The position numbers were made by a program, and so were the translations under genes. From Clostridia bacterium (GTDB taxonomy: Bacteria; UBA6262; WVXT01; JAUXBS01), in assembly GCA_030618495.1 (NCBI GenBank), contig JAUXDE010000022.1:1-18312 (forward strand): a DNA stretch of 18,312 nucleotides, read 5' to 3'. Below the pieces are notes generated by a model. That model saw nothing but the letters and a program-made list of their open reading frames with translations. It was not told the DNA's origin and did not search any database. Of this stretch, positions 13,636 to 18,312 are shown in pieces. Positions within the stretch are counted from its first letter, which is position 1. Each line of letters opens with the position of its first letter.

Positions 13636-13733
13636 ATAAGTAAAGTTCTAAAATACCTTCCTGGATTTTGAAAATAAATGAATAAAATAATAAATATGCC
13701 GGGATTGACAAGCCTGGAAACATATGTTACGAT
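13636..13733 (+). repeat. Dispersed repeat, copy B, carrying a promoter
   Basis: Begins ATAAGTAAAGTTCTAAAAT with core ACCTTCCTGG and ends in TTGACA-17-TACGAT. The promoter half is nearly identical to that at 12364-12392 (TTGACAAGCxTGGxAAxATA, then TGTTACGATACT), but the right palindrome arm is missing. Confidence 0.7.
13705..13733 (+). promoter_or_regulatory. Promoter of the GNAT-DUF2156 operon
   Basis: TTGACA (13705-13710), 17 bp, TACGAT (13728-13733). The leader of about 60 nt contains GTCAA/TTGAC (13741-13745, 13752-13756) and a CGGAG/CTCCG stem-loop (13762-13766, 13773-13777) before the GAGG ribosome site. Confidence 0.68.
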
Positions 13734-13799
13734 ACTAAATGTCAAGGATAGTTGACGTCATCGGAGATGTAGCTCCGGATAACATCCAAAGAGGTAATT

Positions 13800-14225
13800 A
13801 TGTATAAGGTAAAGATTAATGCAAGTTTCAATGTAGACCAGGTGCTTGAGATATACATGGCCGAGAAGTGGTGGAAGTGCTCTAAGAATGCTAAAGAGGT
13901 TTTGAGTAAGGCGTTCAAGAAGACATATGCTTATGCATGCCTTTATTACGGCAGGAGGCTGGTTGGTGTCGGCAGAGTCAGTTCGGATGGATTAAGCGAT
14001 GCCTACATCCATGATGTTGCTGTTATTAAGGCGCACAGGGGCAGGGGAGGCGGAAAGAAAATAGTCAATGCCCTGCTGAAGCACCTGAAATCAAAGGGGG
14101 TTGACTGGATAGTACTGATAGCGAACCCGGGCACAACCGGATTCTGGGAAGGCCTGGGGTTTTCCAGGATGAAAAGATATGCGCCAATGAGGTATAAACA
14201 GAAGGTCCGGGATAGCGGGAGTTAA
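13800..14225 (+). CDS. GNAT-family N-acetyltransferase
   Basis: A 141-residue single-domain acetyltransferase. The acetyl-CoA pyrophosphate loop is visible as HRGRGGGKKIVNALLKHL, with Arg80, Gly83 and Gly85 fitting RxxGxG/A, preceded by the beta-4 strand IHDVAVIKA. The end contains the usual ANPGTTGFWEGLGFSRM (beta-5 to alpha-4, 'FWExLGF'). The acceptor cannot be told from sequence. GAGG lies just before the ATG. It is followed after 13 bp by a DUF2156 gene that also has a GNAT-like fold, so the two probably act on related substrates or form one operon, driven by the repeat-borne promoter upstream. Confidence 0.85.
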   Translation: MYKVKINASFNVDQVLEIYMAEKWWKCSKNAKEVLSKAFKKTYAYACLYYGRRLVGVGRVSSDGLSDAYIHDVAVIKAHRGRGGGKKIVNALLKHLKSKGVDWIVLIANPGTTGFWEGLGFSRMKRYAPMRYKQKVRDSGS

Positions 14226-14238
14226 GAGAGAAACAATA

Positions 14239-15138
14239 ATGGAATATAAGAAGATTGAAGTTGAAGACAAGGGTATAATTCAGGAATTCTACAATAAAAC
14301 AACACAATGGTTTTCCGAGTACACCTTTTCAACTCATGTTGCATGGAATACGGGCGGCTATGAATACAGGTACAGGGTTGAAGAGGATACTTTATTTATT
14401 ATTGTTGAGAAATTCTCGACAGGAAGAACAGCAATGTTGAAGCCCATTTGTCTAAAGAGGGAGCTTACTCCTAAAGATTTGTCTGTAATTGCCGCCAGGA
14501 ATGGCATAGATTTATTTCTATGTATTGATCAGCATCAATTGGAAGTTTTCAGCAGGGATGAATGGGAGCAGTTCTTTGAGATTGGAGAGGACGGGGGATG
14601 GGGTAATTATTATTATTTATCCCGGGAGCTTGCAGAGCTTAAGGGGAGTAAGTTCTCGAAGAAGAGGAACCTCATTAAACAATTCAAAGCAGAATATTCC
14701 GGGGATAGAGTCGAGGTAAGGCACTGTTCGGAAGCTTTGATAAAGGACTGTGTCAAGTTGAATGAGCAGTGGTATAAAGAGAAGGGGGATTGCGATAATA
14801 AAATGATTAATAGGGAAGCCAGCGCGCTCAAGACTTCTCTTAATGAGTTTAAATCCCTTGGGCTAAGCGGGATAGGTTTGTTCATAAATGATGAATTAAA
14901 AGCATTTGCGATATACGAGAGGATGAACGATGAGGCAATAGTGGTTCATTTTGAGAAGGCAGTAAGAGGTTATAAAGGATTGCCGCAGTACTTCATAAAT
15001 CGGACAGCTGAAATCGTAAGTGATAAGTGCAAGTACATTAATAGAGAAGGGGATATGGACGACGGTGGATTAAGACAGGCAAAACAGTCAAATAAGCCTG
15101 TGTTCATAGAAAGGTCTTACAGGTTACGCCTCAAGTAA
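14239..15138 (+). CDS. DUF2156 (GNAT-like, LPG-synthase C-terminal type) protein
   Basis: A 299-residue protein of the DUF2156 family, which shares a double-GNAT fold with the catalytic domain of lysyl-phosphatidylglycerol synthases. The N-terminal half includes STHVAWNTGGYEYRYRVEED. Family landmarks follow: YYLSRELAELKGSKFSKKRN and LIKQFKAEY in the middle, VVHFEKAVRGYKGLPQYFIN, and YINREGDMDDGGLRQAKQS with the terminal PVFIERSYRL. It has no membrane segments, unlike full MprF-type synthases, so a soluble aminoacyl- or acyl-transfer role is possible but unproven. The weak ribosome site and 13-bp gap fit co-expression with the acetyltransferase gene before it. Confidence 0.85.
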   Translation: MEYKKIEVEDKGIIQEFYNKTTQWFSEYTFSTHVAWNTGGYEYRYRVEEDTLFIIVEKFSTGRTAMLKPICLKRELTPKDLSVIAARNGIDLFLCIDQHQLEVFSRDEWEQFFEIGEDGGWGNYYYLSRELAELKGSKFSKKRNLIKQFKAEYSGDRVEVRHCSEALIKDCVKLNEQWYKEKGDCDNKMINREASALKTSLNEFKSLGLSGIGLFINDELKAFAIYERMNDEAIVVHFEKAVRGYKGLPQYFINRTAEIVSDKCKYINREGDMDDGGLRQAKQSNKPVFIERSYRLRLK

Positions 15139-15224
15139 CTGACACACTCCACAGGTTCCCACTTACCTTGAAGTTATAATAACCATCTAATCGAATCCTG
15201 CGTTATTTCCTGTTATAATATCTG

Positions 15225-15419
15225 CTATAAGTATTTAACTCCTATGGTTTTGTTTAGTATTTTAATGGAATCAGTTGTTTTTTTCAATACTTTTTTATAA
15301 ATTTCATCTCTTTTCTTTTGTTTATGAGTTTTGGAATCATTTAATATAGACACTGCGCCGTATATATAGTCCAGGTTTTTTAAAATTGTTTTAATATCAT
15401 TATCTCTAATTTCAATCAT
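15225..15419 (-). CDS. 64-residue hypothetical protein overlapping the receiver gene
   Basis: A small, Lys-rich helical protein: IEIRDNDIKTILKNLDYIYG, then a long charged helix KQKKRDEIYKKVLKKTTDSI. Its ATG lies inside the last codons of the receiver gene (8-bp overlap), so it is likely to be translated by coupling. I do not recognise a family. It has no conserved histidine that would suggest a phosphotransfer role; it may bind the receiver. It converges with the DUF2156 gene, 86 bp away. Confidence 0.6.
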   Translation of the reverse strand: MIEIRDNDIKTILKNLDYIYGAVSILNDSKTHKQKKRDEIYKKVLKKTTDSIKILNKTIGVKYL

Positions 15420-15780
15420 TTTTTAATAGGTTCTCTATCTTTTTAGCAATGTTCTTTAAATTATAAGGTTTTGTTATATAATCATTTGCCCCGGCCTGGT
15501 TTCCTTTTGAGATGTCTTCCGGAGTAATTATTCTTGATGTCATTAATATCGGTAAATATTTATGTTTATCAATTTTTCTGATTCTTTTACAGACCTCATA
15601 GCCATCAATTCCCGGCATTTCAACATCAAGCACTATTAAATCGGGTGGAAGCTCATTCAATTCTATCAATGCTTCAACTCCATTAGATGCTTCTGATATC
15701 TCATATCCATTTTTTAATAGATAGGAGGACAGCATATTACTGAGTTTTGCTTCGTCATCAACTATTAGGATTCTTGCCAT
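15412..15780 (-). CDS. Stand-alone response-regulator receiver domain (CheY-like)
   Basis: A 122-residue single receiver domain. The acidic pocket is Asp8-Asp9 (ILIVDDE), the phospho-acceptor Asp52 (LIVLDVEMPG), the switch threonine Thr81 (PILMTSR), Tyr101 and the conserved Lys104 (YITKPY). No DNA-binding or enzyme domain follows, so it must signal through protein contacts. No histidine kinase is in the window. AAGGA lies about 11 bp before the ATG. The following 64-residue gene overlaps its stop. The MSRIITPEDISKGNQAGAND part replaces the more usual 'A' at the residue after the threonine (Ser82), a minor change. Confidence 0.9.
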   Translation of the reverse strand: MARILIVDDEAKLSNMLSSYLLKNGYEISEASNGVEALIELNELPPDLIVLDVEMPGIDGYEVCKRIRKIDKHKYLPILMTSRIITPEDISKGNQAGANDYITKPYNLKNIAKKIENLLKND

Positions 15781-16210
15781 TTTGTTTTAGTCCTTAAGTA
15801 ATTTCAGGTCAAGGATATTAGTACATATATCAATATGAAGTATATCACACATAATTGGAAATGTAAAGTAATTTTATTGTAAAAAATATTATTCTCAATT
15901 TTTTTGTTAATATGTTTGACCCTGGCAATTTTATTGGAGTGATTAGTATTGGAGTTTCCGGCAGGTGTAAAATGTAATGGAATCCTGATATACGGTTGTA
16001 ATCGAATATTGACACACTCAATAATGTAATCTTATCTACCTTGGTCATCCTTTCATAATAGCTGTTAAATTTGCCCAAGACAGGATTATACCAAGGCGTA
16101 TCACTTTTCGCTTACATTTTACAATAATAGTTCCTCTTTATCTTTTGTAGTGTTAACAATAGCGGTTTAAGCAGTACTTTCCCCATTTTGAATATTTACA
16201 TAGAATTTAC
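15781..16210. other. Long non-coding interval with an imperfect inverted repeat
   Basis: No convincing gene lies in this A/T-rich stretch. TGTAAAATGTAA (15966-15977) has an exact inverted partner TTACATTTTACA (16112-16123), and a weaker match (TGATA with TATCA) follows further in, so it may be an eroded foldback element of about 160 bp. TTTAAGCAGTACTTT near 16166-16180 faintly resembles the downstream MerR-array dyad. Confidence 0.4.
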
Positions 16211-16239
16211 TTGACAAAATGATGAGCTTATGGTATATT
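16211..16239 (+). promoter_or_regulatory. Promoter of the mini-MerR array
   Basis: TTGACA (16211-16216), 17-bp spacer, TATATT (16234-16239). Eleven of twelve consensus bases match. The start near 16246 sits at the edge of the first TAAAGT-N9-ACTTTA dyad, so a bound protein would block initiation or clearance. Confidence 0.78.
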
Positions 16240-16246
16240 ACAAACA

Positions 16247-16267
16247 TAAAGTATGCTGTTTACTTTA
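16247..16267. promoter_or_regulatory. MerR-array operator, site 1
   Basis: TAAAGT (16247-16252) and ACTTTA (16262-16267) with a 9-bp spacer, preceded by AAACA as at the other sites. It overlaps the start of transcription of the strong promoter just upstream. Confidence 0.65.
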
Positions 16268-16295
16268 GGATCCTTCCTAGGAGGATTATTTGAGA

Positions 16296-16373
16296 ATGCA
16301 GTTAAGCTGTTTAGTCTATGCTTTTTTATGTAGTAGTGATATATGCAGGGAATACTTATATCGCTATAAATAG
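16296..16373 (+). CDS. 25-codon leader ORF abutting a terminator
   Basis: A short ORF beginning MQLSCLVYAF, with three cysteines, and ending in YLYRYK. AGGAGG (16279-16284) lies 11 bp before the ATG; an in-frame TTG at 16290 would have better spacing (5 bp). Part of the ribosome site can pair with ATCCT at 16270-16274. The stop codon (16371-16373) is directly followed by the left arm of an intrinsic terminator (16374), so a terminating ribosome would cover that arm. This is the geometry of a leader peptide that controls attenuation. It could instead be a small functional peptide or a remnant of a duplicated gene. Confidence 0.5.
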   Translation: MQLSCLVYAFLCSSDICREYLYRYK

Positions 16374-16414
16374 ATCGGGTGTGCTAACTAATGTCGGCAC
16401 AGCCGATTTTTTTT
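16374..16414 (+). terminator. Intrinsic terminator (possible attenuator) ahead of the mini-MerR genes
   Basis: ATCGGGTGTGC (16374-16384) pairs with GCACAGCCGAT (16397-16407), 10 of 11 positions matching, and eight T residues follow (16407-16414). It would end a transcript of about 170 nt started at 16246. Confidence 0.85.
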
Positions 16415-16425
16415 GGTGTAAAACA

Positions 16426-16446
16426 TAAAGTAAGCAGTAGACTTTA
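16426..16446. promoter_or_regulatory. MerR-array operator, site 2
   Basis: TAAAGT-N9-ACTTTA inside AAAACATAAAGTAAGCAGTA. It follows a T8 run and GG, as site 4 does. TTGGTG (16413-16418) and TAGACT (16438-16443) stand 19 bp apart across it, the long spacing used by MerR activators; the boxes themselves are weak. Confidence 0.65.
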
Positions 16447-16465
16447 ATTATTTAAGGTGGCAACC

Positions 16466-16624
16466 ATGAGAACAGTTAAATACAAAAAGATGGAAATGGT
16501 ACGAGCAGGAAGTTGTTTAGAGGTTCAGTGTTTTTTTTTGAATCAAAACCTGAAGCAAGAAGTAGACTTTATGTTTAATCTATGTGGGTTGAATGAATCC
16601 AGAACGAAAGGAGAAAGAAAATGA
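16466..16624 (+). CDS. 52-residue ORF coupled to the first mini-MerR gene
   Basis: An ORF with a fair ribosome site (AAGGTGG, 5 bp before the ATG) whose TGA overlaps the start of the next gene (ATGA at 16621-16624). The product begins MRTVKYKKMEMVRAGSCLEV, contains a phenylalanine run encoded in a T9 tract, and ends in a basic tail (SRTKGERK). It shows no similarity to the MerR proteins. It contains operator site 3, so part of its sequence is constrained by the DNA site. I do not recognise it; it may be a coupling ORF instead of a folded protein. Confidence 0.45.
   Translation: MRTVKYKKMEMVRAGSCLEVQCFFLNQNLKQEVDFMFNLCGLNESRTKGERK
16551..16571. promoter_or_regulatory. MerR-array operator, site 3 (diverged)
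   Basis: TGAAGC-N9-ACTTTA, aligned with site 2 over AAAACxTxAAGxAAGxAGTA. It also follows a T9 run; TTGAAT (16539-16544) and TAGACT (16564-16569) are 19 bp apart. It lies inside the 52-codon ORF. Confidence 0.55.
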
Positions 16625-16863
16625 CAAAGAAATTCAGGCTGGAAAACGGGTTGTTGAAGATTGGGGAGATTGCAAGGGAATCGGGGATTAAAGAGTCAAC
16701 AATAAGGTACTACACAGAAGTTGGCCTGGTAAATGTTGCTGAAACGACAGAAAGCGGTTACAGGCTTTATGATAAGGATGAAACAGTGAGAGTGCTTAAG
16801 ACGATAAGAGAAGTGAATTCAAGTAGATTGACTCTTTCGCAGATAGTTGCTCAGATGGCGTAG
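16621..16863 (+). CDS. Mini-MerR DNA-binding protein 1
   Basis: An 80-residue protein that is only a MerR-type winged helix. LLKIGEIARESGIKESTIRY is the helix-turn-helix, YTEVGL the conserved turn, and GYRLYDKDETVRVLKTIREV the wing and following helix. MerR proteins normally have 110-150 residues or more, with a dimerisation coiled coil and a C-terminal effector site; here the protein ends after a short helix (LTLSQIVAQMA), so it has no effector-binding domain. It carries an N-terminal extension MTKKFRLENG shared with the next gene. AAAGGAG precedes the ATG. It overlaps the 52-codon ORF by 4 bp. DNA similarity to the next gene is high, which points to tandem duplication. Confidence 0.88.
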   Translation: MTKKFRLENGLLKIGEIARESGIKESTIRYYTEVGLVNVAETTESGYRLYDKDETVRVLKTIREVNSSRLTLSQIVAQMA

Positions 16864-16891
16864 TGTAAGAGATTTTTTTTGGACTAAAACA

Positions 16892-16912
16892 TGAAGTAGG
16901 CAGTAGACTTTA
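16892..16912. promoter_or_regulatory. MerR-array operator, site 4
   Basis: TGAAGT-N9-ACTTTA within AAAACATGAAGTAGGCAGTA, preceded by a T8 run and GG exactly as at site 2, but without the terminator hairpin. TTGGAC and TAGACT lie 19 bp apart across it. It is 23 bp upstream of the second mini-MerR start. Confidence 0.65.
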
Positions 16913-16934
16913 AGTTTCGGAAAGGAGACAAACG

Positions 16935-17177
16935 ATGACAAAGAGATTCAGATTGGAGAATGGACTGTTGAAGATTGGGGAGATTGCAAGGGAATCGGGA
17001 GTAAGGCAATCCACTATCAGGCACTACACTGAAGTGGGGTTGTTAAGCATTGCGGAAACGATGGAAAGCGGTTACAGGCTTTATGACAGGAATGAGACGC
17101 TCAGAAGGATTGGCTTGATTAAGGAAATCAGTACAAGCCGGCAGAGTTTGAACCAGATAAAGACTGCATTGGCATGA
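16935..17177 (+). CDS. Mini-MerR DNA-binding protein 2
   Basis: An 80-residue near-duplicate of the previous protein: the extension MTKRFRLENG, the helix-turn-helix LLKIGEIARESGVRQSTIRH, the turn YTEVGL and the wing GYRLYDRNETLRRIGLIKEI are conserved. Differences cluster in the recognition helix (VRQSTIRH against IKESTIRY) and the last helix (QSLNQIKTALA), so DNA targets or partners may differ slightly. There is no effector domain. AAAGGAG precedes the ATG, and its own copy of the dyad lies 23 bp upstream, suggesting local autoregulation or a response to its paralogue. The 46-bp gap to the third gene contains no dyad. Confidence 0.88.
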   Translation: MTKRFRLENGLLKIGEIARESGVRQSTIRHYTEVGLLSIAETMESGYRLYDRNETLRRIGLIKEISTSRQSLNQIKTALA

Positions 17178-17223
17178 GGAATAAAAACAGGCGTTAAAGA
17201 TTTCTTAATGAAAGGAGATTAGC

Positions 17224-17469
17224 ATGTCGGAGTTGATAAAAATAGGGAAGATGGCTGAACTGGCGGGGGTAAGGATTTCCACTATAAGGTATTACACGGA
17301 CATAGGGCTGGTTAAGGTAGCTGATACTACACCGGGAGGCCAGAAGCTTTTTGACAGCGAGGATACTCTTAAGAGGATACAGTTAGTGAAGAAGATAGGC
17401 AGGCAGAGATTGTCTCTTGATACCATAAAGAACGTAATAGATGACCACAAGGATGCGGAACTGAAGTAG
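17224..17469 (+). CDS. Mini-MerR DNA-binding protein 3
   Basis: An 81-residue MerR-type winged helix, more distant from the first two and lacking the RFRLENG extension. It starts MSELIKIGKMAELAGVRIST, then has IRYYTDIGLVKVADTTPGGQ, LFDSEDTLKRIQLVKKIGRQ and a slightly longer charged end (IDDHKDAELK). There is no effector or coiled-coil domain. The GYRLYD of the other two is changed to GQKLFD. AAAGGAG precedes the ATG. It ends 12 bp before the start of the secreted DUF2341 gene, so it is the regulator closest to the structural gene and probably co-transcribed with it. Heterodimers among the three are possible. Confidence 0.87.
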   Translation: MSELIKIGKMAELAGVRISTIRYYTDIGLVKVADTTPGGQKLFDSEDTLKRIQLVKKIGRQRLSLDTIKNVIDDHKDAELK

Positions 17470-17481
17470 GAAAGGGATAAA

Positions 17482-18312
17482 ATGTCGGAAAGCGGCAGTA
17501 GTAAAACAACTGAATATATGCAAGTACTGAGACCATTGTTAAATACAGTGCGTTCAGTCCTTGTACCGTTATTGGCAGGACTTGGAGTTCTTGCATTCAC
17601 GGCAACAGGTCATGCCGCATTCCCGGGAGACTGGGACTACAGCAAAGCGCTGTATATTTACAATTCCACGGAAACGGTAAACGATTACCAGTTCTTCATA
17701 AGCACAACGGATGTGGATACCGCCAACCTGATATCCCTGGAGCGACTTGAAGCGGATTACAGTGACCTGAGGTTTGCGGATGTTAACATATCAACAATGA
17801 GTTACTGGATAGATCCTGATATCACTACTCCCACGGGGTTCTGGGTAAGGGTATCTACACTAACAGGATATACGAGCACTAATATTAATATGTATTATGG
17901 CAATAGTTCCGCGGTAGCGGTATCAAGCGGAACAGATACCTTTTACTGGTTTGATGATTATTCAACCGACAAGACGGGCTCGTACAACCAGCTGAACATG
18001 CCTGATAGCTGGGGCGTATCGGCGGGACAGCTGTACATAACAATGGACGCCAGTGAGAGTTTCTGGCAGGATTCGCTCAACCCTGCCCCTCTGCTGTCAA
18101 TAAATGCCCCAGGATATGATTTCATTGCGCAGGTCAGGGTACAGGGAACGCCGGACCAGGACTACGAAGGCATTGGGCTCTACCTGTTCCAGGACGTTGA
18201 CAACTACTGTAAAGTCAACCATGGATTCGACACTGCTACGAATGAAATCATTGATTGGAAAGAGGAGGCCAGCGCAGTAAGTACCCTTATGGACTCGTCC
18301 TCATATTCGGGT
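17482..18312 (+). CDS. Secreted DUF2341-domain surface protein (3' end outside the window)
   Basis: An ORF of 277 codons that runs off the window end. The N-terminus has an unusually long charged/polar leader (about 25 residues, MSESGSSKTTEYMQVLRPLL) before the hydrophobic core (VLVPLLAGLGVLAFTATGHA), then a signal-peptidase-like HAA. Residues 48-160 are a DUF2341 domain: WDYSKALYIYNSTETVNDYQ, YSDLRFADVNISTMSYWIDP, TGFWVRVSTLTG and INMYYGNSSAVAVSSG. DUF2341 occurs in large extracellular proteins of Bacteria and Archaea. After FYWFDDYS comes a concanavalin/LamG-like region (SWGVSAGQLYITMD, FIAQVRVQGTPDQDYEGIGL). The ribosome site is weak (GGAAAGGG). It directly follows the mini-MerR genes and is probably their target or operon partner. 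Base composition is richer in G+C than the regulators. Confidence 0.82.
   Translation, partial: MSESGSSKTTEYMQVLRPLLNTVRSVLVPLLAGLGVLAFTATGHAAFPGDWDYSKALYIYNSTETVNDYQFFISTTDVDTANLISLERLEADYSDLRFADVNISTMSYWIDPDITTPTGFWVRVSTLTGYTSTNINMYYGNSSAVAVSSGTDTFYWFDDYSTDKTGSYNQLNMPDSWGVSAGQLYITMDASESFWQDSLNPAPLLSINAPGYDFIAQVRVQGTPDQDYEGIGLYLFQDVDNYCKVNHGFDTATNEIIDWKEEASAVSTLMDSSSYSG

Noticed and set aside
15845-16078. Minus-strand ORF of 77 codons in the gene-free stretch
   Set aside because: No ribosome site, composition typical of translated A/T-rich non-coding DNA, and it overlaps the inverted repeat; no domain is recognisable.
16247-16912. CRISPR array formed by the repeated dyads
   Set aside because: Only four copies, with irregular distances of 179, 125 and 341 bp and genes between them; no cas genes.

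Overview
The window looks like a chromosomal stretch from an uncultured Gram-negative bacterium. The outer-membrane parts of an RND efflux system, lipoprotein signals and a secreted DUF2341-type protein support a double membrane. The DNA is moderately AT-rich, with heavy use of ATA (Ile) and AGG/AGA (Arg) codons, strong AGGAGG ribosome sites and sigma70-type promoters. The gene mix would fit a lineage such as Omnitrophota or a neighbouring candidate phylum, but no marker gene fixes the taxonomy.

Layout. (1) 1-1632: the 3' end of an unrecognised gene, an orphan N-terminal fragment of a PEP synthase-like gene, and a helix-turn-helix/Fic (Doc-type) toxin-antitoxin pair controlled by a symmetric four-copy GTTAAC operator. 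(2) 1822-3759: an orphan zinc-finger anti-sigma-like membrane protein with a nine-cysteine tail, a small DUF4190-like membrane protein, a 48-residue secreted peptide, then a very basic secreted protein driven by a full-consensus promoter that lies inside the preceding small gene. (3) 3997-5223: a DUF438-hemerythrin-PAS sensor-like protein. (4) 5458-11988: a heavy-metal RND efflux operon: Cys/His-rich secreted protein, TolC-type channel, His-rich mini-lipoprotein, His-rich adaptor, CusA/CzcA-type pump and a terminal outer-membrane-like protein. The pump has mixed CusA/CzcA signatures and lacks a recognisable Met triad. (5) 11989-12440: a 201-bp foldback (MITE-like) element, then a dispersed repeat that carries a promoter and a palindromic operator. 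(6) 12441-15138: an archaeal-type ATPase with C-terminal winged helix, then a second copy of the same repeat-promoter driving a GNAT / DUF2156 pair. (7) 15225-15780, minus strand: a stand-alone receiver overlapping a 64-residue unknown. (8) 16211-18312: the most unusual part. A strong promoter, a 25-codon leader ORF whose stop codon abuts an intrinsic terminator, a 52-codon ORF, three tandem mini-MerR proteins of about 80 residues, and the start of a large secreted DUF2341 protein. Four copies of one 21-bp dyad (TAAAGT-N9-ACTTTA) are spread through it, each placed ahead of an ORF.

How they may work together. The efflux operon is a coherent envelope metal-export unit with several soluble or lipid-anchored metal-binding accessories. 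The MerR array looks like a duplicated autoregulatory cascade with a possible translation-coupled attenuator, ending in a surface protein. That functional link is inference from order and spacing. Most functions here rest on motif recognition by eye, not on database searches.
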